Assembly: GCF_013522705.1 (NCBI RefSeq)
Contig: NZ_JAAMRE010000015.1
Span: 55,433 to 119,432 of the forward strand
Reading direction: 5' to 3'
DNA: 64,000 nt
Source of the DNA: Pseudomonas lurida
GTDB taxonomy: Bacteria; Pseudomonadota; Gammaproteobacteria; Pseudomonadales; Pseudomonadaceae
Shown here: in pieces, positions 33,010 through 44,029 of the stretch
Position numbering within the stretch: the first letter of the stretch is position 1
Layout of the letters: each line of letters begins with the position of its first letter
Made by a program: the position numbers and the translations under genes
The notes under the pieces: model-generated
Database searches by the model: none
Seen by the model: the letters and a program-made list of their open reading frames with translations, nothing else
Told to the model about the DNA's origin: nothing

Positions 33010-33631
33010 CGCTGCTCAAATGATGCTCGCCCCAACGGGGCAGCATGTCCTGGGGGATATTCAACAGATTGAGAATGCGCGCCACCACGAAGTCCACCAA
33101 GTCGTCGATGGTTTGCGGCTGGTGATAAAACCCCGGCGACGCCGGCAGGATCGTCACGCCCATGTTCGACAACTTGAGCATGTGCTCCAGGTGAATGCTC
33201 GAATAGGGTGCTTCTCGCGGCACCAGGATCAGTTGGCGGCGCTCTTTCAAGGTCACGTCCGCCGCACGTTCGATCAGGTTGTTGCAGGCCCCGGTAGCAA
33301 TTGCCGACAAGGTGCCGGTGGAACACGGCACCACCACCATCGCCGCCGGCGCACCGGAGCCGGAGGCCACCGGCGACATCCAGTCTTCCTTGCCGTAGAC
33401 CTTGATCTGCCCCGCCGCCGCCCCGGTGTACTCGGTCAGGAAGGCTTGCATTAATTGCACCTTGGCGGGCAGTGCCACATCGGTCTCGGTGGCCAATACC
33501 AATTGCGCGGCCTTGGAGATCAAAAAGTGCACCTCGCGATCCTCGCGCACCAGGCAATCGAGCAGGCGCAAGCCATAGGGCGCGCCCGACGCGCCGGTCA
33601 TCGCCAGCGTGACGCGTTCCGGGCCGCTCAT
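33002..33631 (-). CDS. ubiX: flavin prenyltransferase UbiX
   Basis: Makes prenyl-FMN for the UbiD decarboxylase of ubiquinone synthesis. The 209 residues contain the FMN-binding [13 protein letters not shown] and [13 protein letters not shown]...NLIERAADV segments. The ATG at 33631 overlaps the mpl stop by 4 nt; the long upstream frame lies inside mpl. Confidence 0.95.
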   Translation of the reverse strand: MSGPERVTLAMTGASGAPYGLRLLDCLVREDREVHFLISKAAQLVLATETDVALPAKVQLMQAFLTEYTGAAAGQIKVYGKEDWMSPVASGSGAPAAMVVVPCSTGTLSAIATGACNNLIERAADVTLKERRQLILVPREAPYSSIHLEHMLKLSNMGVTILPASPGFYHQPQTIDDLVDFVVARILNLLNIPQDMLPRWGEHHLSSDE

Positions 33632-34977
33632 TTGAGCGCCTCGGCCAGTTTGCCGTGCAGGCCGCCGAAGCCGCCGTTGCTCATCACCACCACATGGGTG
33701 CCCGGCGTCGCCTTTTGTTTGACGAACGCGATGATGCCTTCGATGGAATCGCACACCTGCGAAGGCACCGTGCACTGTGCGGCAATGGCCGGCAGGTCCC
33801 AGCCGAGGTTGGCCGGGGCGTACCACACGGCCTGATCGGCATCGTTGACGCTCTCCGGCAAACCGTCGCGGTGCGCGCCGAGCTTCATGGAGTTGGAACG
33901 TGGCTCGACAATCGCAATGATCGGCGCCGTACCGACCTGTTTGCGCAGCCCGTCAAGCGTGGTGGCGATAGCGGTTGGGTGGTGGGCAAAATCGTCATAG
34001 ATCGTAATCCCGTTCACGTCGGCGACTTTTTCCATGCGCCGCTTGACGCTCTTGAACGCGCCCAACGCCGCAATGCCCATCGCCGGCACTACGCCCACAT
34101 GCCGTGCCGCCGCCAGAGTGACCAGCGCGTTGGCGACGTTATGCTGGCCGGTCATGCCCCACTCGACAATGCCCTGGGACTCGCCCTCGAACAGCACTTC
34201 GAAGCGAGAGCCGTCGTCACTGAGCAACTTGACCTGCCACTGCCCGCCGACACCGGTGGTTTGTACCGGGGTCCAGCAGCCCATATCGATCACTCGCTGC
34301 AGAGCCGGTTCGGTGGTCGGGTGGATCACCAGGCCCTCGCTTGGGATAGTACGGACCAAATGGTGGAACTGCCGCTCGATGGCCGCCAGGTCGGGGAAGA
34401 TATCCGCGTGATCGAATTCCAAATTGTTCAAAATCGCCGTGCGCGGACGGTAGTGCACGAACTTGGAACGCTTGTCGAAGAAAGCGCTGTCGTATTCATC
34501 CGCCTCGATCACGAAAAACGGGGTCTCGCCCAGACGCGCCGACACCGAGAAGTTCTGTGGCACCCCGCCGATCAGGAAGCCCGGGCTCATGCCCGCATGC
34601 TCCAGCACCCAGGCCAGCATGCTGCTGGTGGTGGTCTTGCCGTGGGTGCCCGCAACAGCCAATACCCAGCGACCTTGCAACACATGATCCGCCAGCCACT
34701 GCGGGCCGGACACATAAGGTAAGCCTTTATTGAGCACGTACTCGACCGCTGGGTTGCCACGGGACATGGCGTTGCCGATCACGACCAAGTCCGGGACCGG
34801 ATCGAATTGCGTCGGGTCGTAGCCTTGGGTCAACTCAATGCCCTGAGCTTCCAGTTGCGTACTCATGGGAGGGTAAACATTGGCATCGGAGCCCGTGACG
34901 TGGTGGCCCAACTCTTTGGCCAGAACCGCCATCGAGCCCATGAACGTGCCGCAAATACCGAGAATATGAATGTGCAT
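33628..34977 (-). CDS. mpl: UDP-MurNAc:L-Ala-gamma-D-Glu-mDAP ligase Mpl
   Basis: Murein-recycling Mur ligase that reattaches the tripeptide to UDP-MurNAc. The 449 residues have the Rossmann GICGTFMG start, the ATP-binding [13 protein letters not shown] and the [10 protein letters not shown] motif. The start at 34977 gives MHIHILG, the standard N-terminus. Confidence 0.96.
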   Translation of the reverse strand: MHIHILGICGTFMGSMAVLAKELGHHVTGSDANVYPPMSTQLEAQGIELTQGYDPTQFDPVPDLVVIGNAMSRGNPAVEYVLNKGLPYVSGPQWLADHVLQGRWVLAVAGTHGKTTTSSMLAWVLEHAGMSPGFLIGGVPQNFSVSARLGETPFFVIEADEYDSAFFDKRSKFVHYRPRTAILNNLEFDHADIFPDLAAIERQFHHLVRTIPSEGLVIHPTTEPALQRVIDMGCWTPVQTTGVGGQWQVKLLSDDGSRFEVLFEGESQGIVEWGMTGQHNVANALVTLAAARHVGVVPAMGIAALGAFKSVKRRMEKVADVNGITIYDDFAHHPTAIATTLDGLRKQVGTAPIIAIVEPRSNSMKLGAHRDGLPESVNDADQAVWYAPANLGWDLPAIAAQCTVPSQVCDSIEGIIAFVKQKATPGTHVVVMSNGGFGGLHGKLAEALK

Positions 34978-35041
34978 AGTCGACCTCGTAAAACATCGAG
35001 GCAGGTTAGCGCAGGGAGGGGGAAATCGCACTCTTTATGCG

Positions 35042-35086
35042 GCCCAAGGCCAGGCGAAGCAGACCTGCGCCTGGCCTTGGGTATCT
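35042..35086 (-). terminator. long hairpin after the orphan gene
   Basis: Perfect 14-bp inverted repeat CCCAAGGCCAGGCG / CGCCTGGCCTTGGG immediately downstream of the minus-strand gene ending at 35088. No T-run follows, so it is either a Rho-dependent or processing structure. Confidence 0.55.
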
Positions 35087-35087
35087 T

Positions 35088-36143
35088 TCACGCGACGGTT
35101 GAATTACCGGCTTTATTTTCACTGTCTTTCATGGCCGCCAAATAGCGTAACTTCTCAAAGGTGTCGACCATGCGTTCCAATTTTCTTTCCATAAGGTCCA
35201 AGCGCTCCTTGGGTTCCGTGGGAATGGCCTCTCCGGGTTTGTAAGGTTTGAACACCAAGGCATTCTGCCGAGCAGCTTTTTTAAAGTGCTGCTCGGCAAC
35301 ACCGAGCAACTTCTCCATGTTATTCAAACGCGCGCCACGCTCGGATGGCCAGTTTTCATCTTTGGTAAATACACTGCTGGTATCGCCCAAGGCAAACATG
35401 ACGGTCGAGGCCATCCCCAGCAACTTCATTTCAACTTCATCCAAGCGTTGGCTGAGAGGATCCGGCGATGTCGACACGGTGGACGATTGGGTCGGCGCAA
35501 CTGCCACGGTAGCCGGCTTGGGCGAGTTGGCGGCGCCTGGCAAAAAGGGCGGCGGCAGCACCCCGGGCGTATACGATGACTTGATCGACTCCCCCGCCGC
35601 CGCCGAACCGGCATAGGCGCCAACGTTGATCGGAGCGCTGACCAGCCCGGTGATGCCCGCACTGATAAATGCATCGCGCGCTACCCGGCTGGCATTCGGT
35701 CCGGTAGAGATCACCCCGGCCTTGACCAGACTTTCCGCATCGATCAGCCGCTTGGCAGCCTCCGCCACACTGATCGGCGCTTGCTTGCGCAAATTGGCCA
35801 TGAGTAGCTCATCGTTCGCCTTGATTCTCTCGGCATTAAGGAACGCCTGCCCGGCGCCTTTGAACTTCTCCACCGGCGCAGGCATTACTGGCTTCAACGA
35901 CACGGAGTGTTTGAGGGGAGATTTAGGCACGGAAGGCGCGTGGACGACCGGCGGGAGCGATGGCGGCGCGGAGTGCCTTCGTCCAAACCCGAAAAAGCTT
36001 CTGGCCCCTCGTTTACTGCGCTCGTGCGACGGATCGGCAGGCTCATGATCGGCTCCTGCGGCCGGGTCCGGAGGCGCTGGTTCCGAGGGGGACAGCATTG
36101 GAAGTAAAGGAATAAATGGCGCTGCAATCTTCATCATGTTCAC
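35088..36143 (-). CDS. unrecognised protein; possible type III secretion substrate
   Basis: 351 residues, no recognised domain. The first 20 residues lack acidic residues. Residues 17-110 are rich in Pro and Ser. A central Ala/Gly/Ile-rich stretch (about 155-200) is moderately hydrophobic. The C-terminal third repeats the pattern RL-x-x-(M/V)-E-x-K-L three times, suggesting coiled coil. The gene interrupts the usual mpl-eatR neighbourhood and is flanked by AT-richer DNA, a sign of acquisition. A weak HrpL-box-like sequence lies 42 nt upstream. Alternatives are a surface or other secreted protein. Translation probably starts at 36143 or 36134. Confidence 0.6.
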   Translation of the reverse strand: MNMMKIAAPFIPLLPMLSPSEPAPPDPAAGADHEPADPSHERSKRGARSFFGFGRRHSAPPSLPPVVHAPSVPKSPLKHSVSLKPVMPAPVEKFKGAGQAFLNAERIKANDELLMANLRKQAPISVAEAAKRLIDAESLVKAGVISTGPNASRVARDAFISAGITGLVSAPINVGAYAGSAAAGESIKSSYTPGVLPPPFLPGAANSPKPATVAVAPTQSSTVSTSPDPLSQRLDEVEMKLLGMASTVMFALGDTSSVFTKDENWPSERGARLNNMEKLLGVAEQHFKKAARQNALVFKPYKPGEAIPTEPKERLDLMERKLERMVDTFEKLRYLAAMKDSENKAGNSTVA

Positions 36144-36184
36144 CCACGTAGTTTTATTGTAAGGATCGCTTTAGTTGCACTTAT

Positions 36185-36213
36185 TGAGTGAACAACCCCA
36201 CGGGAACAGTTCC
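36185..36213 (-). promoter_or_regulatory. possible HrpL-type promoter (hrp box-like)
   Basis: On the minus strand GGAACT, 16 nt, then TCACTCA. The family consensus is GGAACC-N15/16-CCACNNA, so two positions differ. The first half also forms the palindrome GGAACTGTTCC with adjacent bases, which offers an alternative explanation as an operator. Confidence 0.3.
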
Positions 36214-36335
36214 GCGAGTGGTATCCAACTCAACGACTACGACAATTCCGACCTGACAATAAAAAGCCTTTTACTTCCGACTACGTTGAAACATAAAACC
36301 TACAACCTCAGTGCTTATATCATTGAACATTAAAT

Positions 36336-38240
36336 TTATAACGCCGTTAAACGGGCAATCCCATGTTTGCGCAACTTTCGGTACAGAGTATTGCGGCTGA
36401 CGCCAAGCTGTTCTGCGGTTTGGGTCATGTGCCAACGCTGGCGTTCCAATGCCGCCAGCAGGGTTTGGCGCTCGGCATCCGCCAGCGGCAACTCGGCCAC
36501 CTTGTGCACAGGCGCTTGGCGCACCGGTGCAGGCAGGTCCGCCAGCCCTACGCGCCCGTTGTCGCACAGCGCCACCACTGTGCGCAGCACCGTGCGTAAC
36601 TGCCGAACGTTGCCAGGCCAGGCGAACGCCAGCAAGGCCTGGCGCGCAGCAGGCTCCAGGCTGATCGTTTGGCGCCCGGCCTCCTCGGCCAGCAGCACGT
36701 CCAGCAACTGGGCCTTGTCAGCGCGCTCGCGCAGCGGCGGCAGGCCCACCTCCAGACCGTTGAGGCGGTAATACAAATCTTCGCGAAAGCTGCCGTCCTG
36801 TACGCGTTCGAGCAAATGACGGTGGGTGGCGCTGATGATGCGCACATCCACCGCGTGGGGCTCGCCGCCGATGGGCACGACCAGGCGGTCTTCCAGCACC
36901 CTCAACAGCCGGGTCTGCAGCGCCAGCGGCATGTCGCCGATTTCGTCCAGAAACAGCGTACCGCCGTCGGCCTGTTGCAATTTGCCTGGCATGCCTTCCT
37001 TGCGCGCGCCGGTAAAGCTGCCGCCGCGATAGCCGAACAGTTCGCTTTCGATCAGGCTTTCCGGGATCGCGGCGCAGTTGAGGGCGATGAAGGCTTTATC
37101 GGCGCGTTGGCTGGCGTGGTGCACGGCCTTGGCGAACGCTTCTTTGCCGGAACCGGTTTCGCCGTTGATCAACAGTGGCACGTCGCGCTCGAACACCCGC
37201 AGCGCTTTTCGAAAAGCCTCCTGCAGCGTCGGGTCGCCCAGGCAGATGCCGGGCGCCGACCGGGGCGCGGGCCTGGGCGCAGGCGCGAGTACGGTCGGCA
37301 CACTACGCGACTGGCCCCGTAACGCCGCAAACAACTGTCGACCATCGCGCGTGCGCAGTGGCCAACTGTTGGAGGCGGTGGCACTGGCGCGACCGAGCAA
37401 TTGATCCAGGGAACAGTCGAACAAGGCGTCCACCGGGCGCCCGAGCAAACCATCGCGTACCTGCCCCAACAGGTTCAACGCACTTTGGTTGACCGCACAG
37501 ACGCGCCCGTCGCCATCGAACGCGAGCAAGCCTTCGCTGAACAGCCCAACGGACTCGGCCTGCAGGTGAAAACGCAGCAGCCAGTGCTGCTCGAAATGCC
37601 GCAGGAAATAGCAGCTCTCGATCATTTTTGCCGACAGGTTGACCAACGCCATGGTGTGGAACTGGCTCTGGCGCGACACCGCTTCACGAGCCGATGACAC
37701 ATCCAGCACGGCGAGCAGGTCACCATTGGGGTCGAACACCGGGCTCGCCGAACAGGTCAGCCCGGTGTGCCGGCCGCGAAAGTGTTCGTCACGATGTATG
37801 GTCAGCGGCTGGCGCTCCACCAGGCAGGTGCCGATGCCGTTGGTGCCTTCACAGGCCTCGCTCCAGTCCGCGCCGAGCCACAACCCGGCACGCTCGAAAA
37901 TCTTGCGCTCCGATGGCGCCGTGACACAGTTGAGGATCACCCCGCGCGCGTCGGTGAGCAGCACCGCATGGCCAGCGCCCGAGAGTTGCTGGTGCAGGCT
38001 GTTCATTTCGCTGCCGGCAATGTGCAGCACGTGCTGCAGGCGCTCGCGGCTTTCCAGCAGGCGACCGTGCTCAAGCACGGTGGGCGCCATGGTCAATGCG
38101 GGGTCGAGGTGATAGTCATGCAGGCAACGCAGCCAGGAGCGAGCGATGGAGGGGTCGCTGGCAGGTCCGTGGGAAAGGTCCTGCCCGCGCGCGACGGTCA
38201 ATACCTGCTGGGCATGGCGACTGAAATGATCGTTGTGCAT
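36336..38240 (-). CDS. eatR: sigma-54-dependent activator EatR (AcoR-like) of ethanolamine catabolism
   Basis: Enhancer-binding protein of 634 residues. A GAF-like sensor (about 60-190) and PAS region (about 200-300) precede an AAA+ domain with Walker A at 360-367 (GETGSGKE), a GSFTGA loop at 407-412 in place of the usual GAFTGA, and Walker B in [10 protein letters not shown] Fis-type helix-turn-helix ends the protein. In P. aeruginosa the regulator in this position (PA4021, EatR) activates ethanolamine genes with RpoN. It is divergent from the aldehyde dehydrogenase gene. The start at 38240 is preceded by GGGAG. Confidence 0.9.
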   Translation of the reverse strand: MHNDHFSRHAQQVLTVARGQDLSHGPASDPSIARSWLRCLHDYHLDPALTMAPTVLEHGRLLESRERLQHVLHIAGSEMNSLHQQLSGAGHAVLLTDARGVILNCVTAPSERKIFERAGLWLGADWSEACEGTNGIGTCLVERQPLTIHRDEHFRGRHTGLTCSASPVFDPNGDLLAVLDVSSAREAVSRQSQFHTMALVNLSAKMIESCYFLRHFEQHWLLRFHLQAESVGLFSEGLLAFDGDGRVCAVNQSALNLLGQVRDGLLGRPVDALFDCSLDQLLGRASATASNSWPLRTRDGRQLFAALRGQSRSVPTVLAPAPRPAPRSAPGICLGDPTLQEAFRKALRVFERDVPLLINGETGSGKEAFAKAVHHASQRADKAFIALNCAAIPESLIESELFGYRGGSFTGARKEGMPGKLQQADGGTLFLDEIGDMPLALQTRLLRVLEDRLVVPIGGEPHAVDVRIISATHRHLLERVQDGSFREDLYYRLNGLEVGLPPLRERADKAQLLDVLLAEEAGRQTISLEPAARQALLAFAWPGNVRQLRTVLRTVVALCDNGRVGLADLPAPVRQAPVHKVAELPLADAERQTLLAALERQRWHMTQTAEQLGVSRNTLYRKLRKHGIARLTAL

Positions 38241-38325
38241 GTTCTTATTATTCTCCCGGCGTGAGAGGGACCAGCATCCCCCAGCCACCCAGCCAATGCA
38301 ATGCCGAGCCGACTGATCGGTCATG

Positions 38326-38379
38326 GGCTGTACCGTTAGTGGCACAAACTGTCACACAGGCTGTACCAGGCGTGTCACA
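38326..38379 (+). promoter_or_regulatory. tandem 21-bp direct repeats, likely EatR upstream activating sites
   Basis: Copies at 38326-38346 and 38359-38379 share GGCTGTACC-N4-GTG-N-CACA. Their start-to-start distance is 33 bp, about three helical turns, so both face the same side of the DNA. They end 53 bp before the sigma-54 -24 element. Confidence 0.75.
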
Positions 38380-38432
38380 GCAACGCCCTGCAACAAAGCC
38401 CGCCGCCTTGATTTACCTGGTGTGCACAGCGC

Positions 38433-38448
38433 TGGCCCAACCTTTGCT
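38433..38448 (+). promoter_or_regulatory. sigma-54 promoter of the aldehyde dehydrogenase gene
   Basis: TGGCCC-AACCT-TTGCT keeps the invariant GG and GC dinucleotides with correct spacing against TGGCAC-N5-TTGCW. It lies 65 nt before the ATG at 38513. Confidence 0.85.
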
Positions 38449-38512
38449 CTACGCTTTATTACGCGCTTGAGCGCTGCACTCCAATAAACATAAAAGCCAG
38501 GAGATACCCACC

Positions 38513-40033
38513 ATGCGTTACGCACACCCCGGTACTGAAGGCGCGATCGTTTCGTTCAAGGCCAAGTACGGCAACTACATTGGTGGCGAATTCGTTGCCC
38601 CGGTCGATGGCAACTATTTCACCAACACCTCGCCGGTCAACGGCAAGCCTATCGCCGAATTCCCCCGCTCCACCGCCAAAGACATCGACAAAGCGCTGGA
38701 CGCCGCCCATGCCGCCGCCGACGCCTGGGGCAAAACCTCAGCCCAGGACCGCTCCCTGGTGCTGCTGAAAATCGCCGATCGCATCGAACAGAACCTCGAA
38801 CTGCTGGCCATCACCGAAACATGGGACAACGGCAAGGCCGTGCGTGAAACCCTCAACGCCGACATCCCGCTCGCTGCCGACCACTTCCGCTACTTCGCCG
38901 GCTGCCTGCGCGCCCAGGAAGGCACCAGCGCCGAGATCAACGAACACACCGCTTCCTACCATTTCCACGAACCGCTGGGCGTGGTCGGCCAGATCATCCC
39001 GTGGAACTTCCCGCTGCTGATGGCCGCGTGGAAACTCGCCCCGGCCCTGGCCGCCGGCAACTGCATCGTGCTCAAGCCGGCCGAGCAGACGCCGCTGGGC
39101 ATCAACGTGCTGATGGAAGTGATCGGCGATCTGCTGCCACCGGGCGTACTGAACGTGGTGCACGGGTTCGGCAAAGAAGCCGGCGAAGCCCTGGCCACCA
39201 GCAAGCGCATCGCCAAGATCGCTTTCACCGGCTCTACCCCGGTGGGTTCGCACATCATGCACGCGGCGGCCACCAACATCATTCCGTCCACCGTTGAGCT
39301 GGGCGGCAAGTCGCCGAATATCTTCTTCGCCGACATCATGCAAGCCGAGCCGTCATTCATCGAAAAAGCGGCGGAAGGCCTGGTGCTGGCGTTCTTCAAC
39401 CAGGGCGAAGTGTGCACCTGCCCATCCCGCGCGCTGGTGCAAGAGTCGATCTACGACGACTTCATGAAAGTGGTGATGAAGAAGATCGAGCAGATCAAGC
39501 GCGGCGACCCGCTGGACACCGACACCATGGTTGGCGCCCAGGCGTCCGAGCAGCAGTTCGACAAGATCCTGTCCTACCTGGAAATCGCCAAGGGCGAAGG
39601 CGCGCAACTGCTCACCGGCGGCAAGGTGGAGCAGCTCAGTGGCGACATGGCCGGCGGCTATTACATCCAGCCGACCCTGCTCAAGGGCACCAACGACATG
39701 CGCGTATTCCAGGAAGAAATCTTCGGCCCGGTGGTGAGCCTCACTACCTTCAAGGACGAAGCCGAAGCCCTGGCGATTGCCAACGACACCGAGTTCGGTT
39801 TGGGCGCCGGCGTCTGGACCCGCGACATCAACCGCGCCTACCGCATGGGCCGCGCGATCAAGGCGGGTCGTGTGTGGACCAACTGCTACCACCTGTACCC
39901 GGCGCATGCCGCGTTCGGCGGTTACAAGAAGTCCGGCGTGGGCCGTGAGACCCACAAGATGATGTTGGATCACTACCAGCAGACCAAGAACCTGCTGGTG
40001 AGCTACGACATTAATCCATTGGGCTTCTTCTAA
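38513..40033 (+). CDS. NAD-dependent acetaldehyde dehydrogenase (ExaC/AldB type)
   Basis: Oxidises acetaldehyde from ethanolamine to acetate. The 506-residue length equals the ExaC group. The NAD-binding [12 protein letters not shown], the general base Glu in ELGGKSPN and the nucleophile Cys in [12 protein letters not shown] are present. It is first in the EatR/RpoN-controlled cluster. Confidence 0.94.
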   Translation: MRYAHPGTEGAIVSFKAKYGNYIGGEFVAPVDGNYFTNTSPVNGKPIAEFPRSTAKDIDKALDAAHAAADAWGKTSAQDRSLVLLKIADRIEQNLELLAITETWDNGKAVRETLNADIPLAADHFRYFAGCLRAQEGTSAEINEHTASYHFHEPLGVVGQIIPWNFPLLMAAWKLAPALAAGNCIVLKPAEQTPLGINVLMEVIGDLLPPGVLNVVHGFGKEAGEALATSKRIAKIAFTGSTPVGSHIMHAAATNIIPSTVELGGKSPNIFFADIMQAEPSFIEKAAEGLVLAFFNQGEVCTCPSRALVQESIYDDFMKVVMKKIEQIKRGDPLDTDTMVGAQASEQQFDKILSYLEIAKGEGAQLLTGGKVEQLSGDMAGGYYIQPTLLKGTNDMRVFQEEIFGPVVSLTTFKDEAEALAIANDTEFGLGAGVWTRDINRAYRMGRAIKAGRVWTNCYHLYPAHAAFGGYKKSGVGRETHKMMLDHYQQTKNLLVSYDINPLGFF

Positions 40034-40040
40034 CCCGCCT

Positions 40041-40176
40041 CGATCGTTCCCACGCTCTGCGTGGGAACGCCACCTGGGACGCTCCGCGTCCCGATGTCTG
40101 CGCAAGGTTCAAGCCCTGCGCAAGGTGACGCGCAGCGTCATGGGATGCATTCCCACGCAGAGCGTGGGGACGATCG
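40041..40176. repeat. 136-bp element bounded by 29-bp inverted repeats
   Basis: The ends CGATCGTTCCCACGCTCTGC... and its near-complement ...GCAGAGCGTGGGGACGATCG agree at about 26 of 29 positions, and each end is itself palindromic (GTTCCCACGC/GCGTGGGAAC). Internal hairpins GGGACGCTCCGCGTCCC and TGCGCA repeats fill the middle. There is no ORF. It resembles a MITE-like or REP-composite element inserted between the dehydrogenase and the permease genes. Confidence 0.8.
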
Positions 40177-40217
40177 CCCTTGCTGCATAAAACAATAAGA
40201 ATGAAAGGTACTTCCCC

Positions 40218-41651
40218 ATGCCTAGCGAACCGACTGGATCCTCCGTCGACTTCGAAAAAGTCGACTCCCAATACTTCCAACAACGCGAACTGAAAAAAGG
40301 CGCCGCCGGCTGGGTGCTGCTGGTCGGCCTCGGTGTTGCCTACGTGATCTCCGGCGACTACGCCGGCTGGAATTTCGGCCTGGCCCAGGGTGGCTGGGGC
40401 GGCATGTTCCTCGCCACATTGCTGATGGCCACCATGTACTTGTGCATGTGCTTTTCCCTGGCCGAGCTGTCCTCAATGATTCCCACCGCCGGCGGTGGCT
40501 ACGGCTTTGCCCGCAGCGCCTTCGGGCCTTGGGGCGGGTTTCTCACCGGCACGGCCATCCTGATCGAATATGCCATCGCCCCCGCCGCCATTGCGGTGTT
40601 TATCGGCGCCTACTGTGAGTCGCTGTTTGGCATTGGCGGCTGGATGATTTATCTGGCGTTCTACATCATCTTTATCGGCATCCACATCTTTGGCGTCGGT
40701 GAAGCCTTGAAGCTGATGTTTGTGATCACCGCCATCGCCGCGATTGCACTGGGCGTGTTCCTGGTGTCGATGGTGCCGCACTTCAATGTCGCCAATTTGC
40801 TGGACATCCCGGTGACCGAGGCCAAGGGCGCCAGCACCTTCCTGCCCTTCGGCTACGTTGGCGTGTGGGCTGCGATCCCCTATGCGATCTGGTTTTTCCT
40901 CGCGGTTGAAGGTGTGCCACTGGCCGCCGAAGAAACCAAGAACCCCAAGCGCGACCTGCCTCGCGGCCTGATTGGCGCCATTGTGGTGCTCACCAGTTTT
41001 GCCCTGTTGATTCTGGTGATCGCACCGGGCGGTGCGGGGACCTATGCGCTGATCAAATCCGGCAACCCACTGGTTGAAGCGCTGGCGTTGTCCTACGGCG
41101 GCTCGACCTGGATGGGCGGCTTCGTCAACCTGGTGGGCCTGGCCGGTTTAATCGCCAGCTTTTTCTCGATTATCTATGCCTATTCGCGGCAGATCTTTGC
41201 CTTGTCCCGCGCCGGCTACCTGCCGCGCAAGTTGTCGGAGACCAACAAAAGCAAGGCTCCGGTCTTGGCACTGGTGATCCCCGGCGTTATCGGCTTCGGC
41301 CTGTCGCTGACCGGCCAGGGCGACCTGCTGATCCTGGTGGCCGTGTTCGGCGCGACGATTTCCTACGTGCTGATGATGGCCGCGCATATCACCCTGCGCA
41401 TCCGTCGCCCCAAAATGGAACGCCCTTACCGCACGCCCGGTGGCATCTTCACCTCCGGGGTCGCTCTGGTACTGGCCTGCGTGGCCGTGGTGGCGGGCTT
41501 TCTGGTGGACCCACGGGTGGTGATTGGCGCGGCGATCATCTATGGAGTATTAATTGCTTACTTTGCTTTCTACAGCCGGCATCACTTGGTAGCAGGCACG
41601 CCCGAAGAGGAATTCGCGGCGATCCAGGCCGCAGAGGCCGCCTTGCACTGA
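40218..41651 (+). CDS. eat: ethanolamine permease
   Basis: APC-superfamily transporter of 477 residues with about twelve membrane segments; the first begins near residue 33. Family motifs include GDYAGWNFGLAQGGWGG and FFLAVEGVPLAAEETKNP. It imports ethanolamine for EutBC. The start follows a GAAAGG site at about 40202. Confidence 0.93.
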   Translation: MPSEPTGSSVDFEKVDSQYFQQRELKKGAAGWVLLVGLGVAYVISGDYAGWNFGLAQGGWGGMFLATLLMATMYLCMCFSLAELSSMIPTAGGGYGFARSAFGPWGGFLTGTAILIEYAIAPAAIAVFIGAYCESLFGIGGWMIYLAFYIIFIGIHIFGVGEALKLMFVITAIAAIALGVFLVSMVPHFNVANLLDIPVTEAKGASTFLPFGYVGVWAAIPYAIWFFLAVEGVPLAAEETKNPKRDLPRGLIGAIVVLTSFALLILVIAPGGAGTYALIKSGNPLVEALALSYGGSTWMGGFVNLVGLAGLIASFFSIIYAYSRQIFALSRAGYLPRKLSETNKSKAPVLALVIPGVIGFGLSLTGQGDLLILVAVFGATISYVLMMAAHITLRIRRPKMERPYRTPGGIFTSGVALVLACVAVVAGFLVDPRVVIGAAIIYGVLIAYFAFYSRHHLVAGTPEEEFAAIQAAEAALH

Positions 41652-41713
41652 GCCGTAAACCTCGACGCGGGCGCTGTTACCTCATCTGGCCCGCGTCGCC
41701 AAGGAGACACTGT

Positions 41714-43108
41714 ATGGCAAGCTTTTCCCACGCGGGGGGTACACAAACCTACCGCTTCGACAGCCTTAAAGACGTGATGGCCAAGGCCAGCCCCGCGCGC
41801 TCCGGAGATTTCCTCGCCGGCGTGGCGGCGCAGAACGATGGCGAGCGGGTGGCGGCGCAAATGGCGCTGGCGAATATCCCGTTGAAGCATTTTCTCGAAG
41901 AGGCATTGATCCCTTACGAAAGCGATGAAGTCACCCGACTGATCATCGATACCCACGATAAACAGGCGTTTACCCCGGTCAGCCACCTGACCGTCGGCGG
42001 ACTGCGCGACTGGCTGCTCAGCGATGCGGCCGATGAACAATCCCTACGCGCCCTGGCGCCGGGGCTGACACCGGAAATGGCAGCGGCCGTCTCCAAGATC
42101 ATGCGCGTGCAGGACCTGGTGCTGGTGGCGCAGAAGATCCGCGTGGTTACCCAATTTCGCGGCACCATGGGCCTGCGCGGGCGCCTGTCGACGCGCCTGC
42201 AACCCAACCATCCCACGGACGAACCGGCCGGCATCGCCGCGAGCATCCTCGACGGCCTGCTGTATGGCAACGGCGACGCCATGATCGGTATTAACCCGGC
42301 CACCGACAGCATCGCCTCGATCTGCGCGATGCTGGAAATGCTCGACGCGATCATCCAGCGCTATGAGATCCCGACCCAGGCCTGCGTGCTGACCCACGTC
42401 ACCACCTCCATTGAAGCGATCAACCGCGGTGTACCGCTGGACCTGGTGTTTCAATCGATTGCCGGCACCGAAGCAGCCAACGCCAGTTTCGGCATCAGCT
42501 TGAGTGTGCTGCAGGAAGGGTACGAGGCGGGCTTGAGCCTCAAGCGCGGCACCCTGGGGCAAAACCTGATGTATTTCGAAACCGGCCAGGGCAGCGCCTT
42601 GTCGGCCAACGCGCACTTTGGTGTCGACCAACAGACGTGCGAGACCCGCGCCTACGCAGTAGCGCGGCATTTCAAGCCGTTTCTGGTCAACACGGTGGTG
42701 GGCTTTATCGGCCCCGAGTACCTGTACAACGGTAAACAGATCATCCGCGCCGGCCTGGAGGACCACTTCTGCGGCAAGCTGCTGGGCGTACCGATGGGCT
42801 GCGACATCTGTTACACCAACCACGCCGAGGCCGATCAGGATGATATGGATACCCTGTTGACCCTGCTGGGCGTGGCCGGGATCAACTTCATCATGGGCAT
42901 CCCCGGTTCCGACGACATCATGCTCAACTACCAGACCACCTCCTTCCACGACGCGCTATACGCCCGGCAGACACTGGGTTTAAAACCGGCACCGGAATTT
43001 GAACAGTGGCTGGCGAAAATGGGCATCTTCACGCAGGCCGACGGCAAGGTGCGCTTCGGCAACAGCCTGCCACCAGCGTTTCGCCACGCCTTGGCGCAAT
43101 TGGGATGA
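41714..43108 (+). CDS. eutB: ethanolamine ammonia-lyase large subunit
   Basis: Adenosylcobalamin-dependent lyase converting ethanolamine to acetaldehyde and ammonia; catalytic TIM-barrel subunit of 464 residues. Conserved segments [22 protein letters not shown] and [15 protein letters not shown] are intact. There is no eutPQ or microcompartment gene nearby, so the pathway is cytosolic. Confidence 0.97.
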   Translation: MASFSHAGGTQTYRFDSLKDVMAKASPARSGDFLAGVAAQNDGERVAAQMALANIPLKHFLEEALIPYESDEVTRLIIDTHDKQAFTPVSHLTVGGLRDWLLSDAADEQSLRALAPGLTPEMAAAVSKIMRVQDLVLVAQKIRVVTQFRGTMGLRGRLSTRLQPNHPTDEPAGIAASILDGLLYGNGDAMIGINPATDSIASICAMLEMLDAIIQRYEIPTQACVLTHVTTSIEAINRGVPLDLVFQSIAGTEAANASFGISLSVLQEGYEAGLSLKRGTLGQNLMYFETGQGSALSANAHFGVDQQTCETRAYAVARHFKPFLVNTVVGFIGPEYLYNGKQIIRAGLEDHFCGKLLGVPMGCDICYTNHAEADQDDMDTLLTLLGVAGINFIMGIPGSDDIMLNYQTTSFHDALYARQTLGLKPAPEFEQWLAKMGIFTQADGKVRFGNSLPPAFRHALAQLG

Positions 43109-43941
43109 AGGAGCTTACCGTGCAACCAGACCTGCCCGACAACCCCTGGCTGCAACTGCGCAGCCTCACCCCGGCGCGCATTGCCCTGGGCCGCACCGGC
43201 ACCAGCCTTCCCACCAGCGCGCAACTGGATTTCCAGTTTGCCCACGCCCAGGCGCGCGACGCGGTGCACCTGCCGTTCGACCATGCCGGCCTGAGCCGGC
43301 AACTCGCCGAGCGCGGGCGGGACAGCCTGTTGCTGCACAGCGCCGCCATCGATCGCCACAGTTACCTGCAACGCCCGGACCTGGGCCGACGCTTGAGTGA
43401 CGACTCGGCCCAGACCCTGCGCGAGCATGCCCAGGCCAACCCTGGCGGCGTGGACCTGGCCGTGGTGGTGGCCGATGGTTTATCGGCGCTGGCGGTGCAT
43501 AAACATACGGTGCCGTTTCTGACCCGCCTGGAGGAACAGACCCACGCCGAGGGCTGGTCGTTATCGCTGGTGATTCTGGTGGAACAGGGCCGTGTGGCCG
43601 TGGCTGACGAAATCGGGCAATTGCTCGGCGCCAAAATGGTGGTGATCCTGATCGGTGAGCGACCGGGGCTCAGCTCGCCGGACAGCCTGGGGCTGTATTT
43701 CACCTACAACCCCAAGGTCGGCCTCACCGATGCCTACCGCAACTGCATCTCCAATGTACGCCTGGAAGGGTTGAGTTACGGCATGGCGGCGCATCGCCTG
43801 CTTTACTTGATGCGGGAGGCGTGCCGTCGGCAGTTATCGGGGGTCAACTTGAAGGACGAGGCGCAGGTTCAGACCATCGAGTCGGACGACCCGGACCTGA
43901 TGAAAGGAAATTTCCTGCTCAGCTCACCAGATGACCGATAG
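43105..43941 (+). CDS. eutC: ethanolamine ammonia-lyase small subunit
   Basis: B12-binding partner of EutB, 278 residues, with the [15 protein letters not shown] and [20 protein letters not shown] segments. The ATG at 43105 overlaps the eutB stop (ATGA), indicating coupled translation. Confidence 0.96.
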   Translation: MKELTVQPDLPDNPWLQLRSLTPARIALGRTGTSLPTSAQLDFQFAHAQARDAVHLPFDHAGLSRQLAERGRDSLLLHSAAIDRHSYLQRPDLGRRLSDDSAQTLREHAQANPGGVDLAVVVADGLSALAVHKHTVPFLTRLEEQTHAEGWSLSLVILVEQGRVAVADEIGQLLGAKMVVILIGERPGLSSPDSLGLYFTYNPKVGLTDAYRNCISNVRLEGLSYGMAAHRLLYLMREACRRQLSGVNLKDEAQVQTIESDDPDLMKGNFLLSSPDDR

Positions 43942-44029
43942 CCGCGCGATTGCGCTTTTTTGCGGCATTAGGCAGCATCGGGTCACGGCCGCTTGTGTGG
44001 TCATACCCCCTAGGAAGTCGAGGCCTGGC

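Noticed and set aside
41714..43941. Ethanolamine microcompartment locus
   Set aside because: Only eutB and eutC are present with a permease and a dehydrogenase; no shell-protein genes occur nearby.
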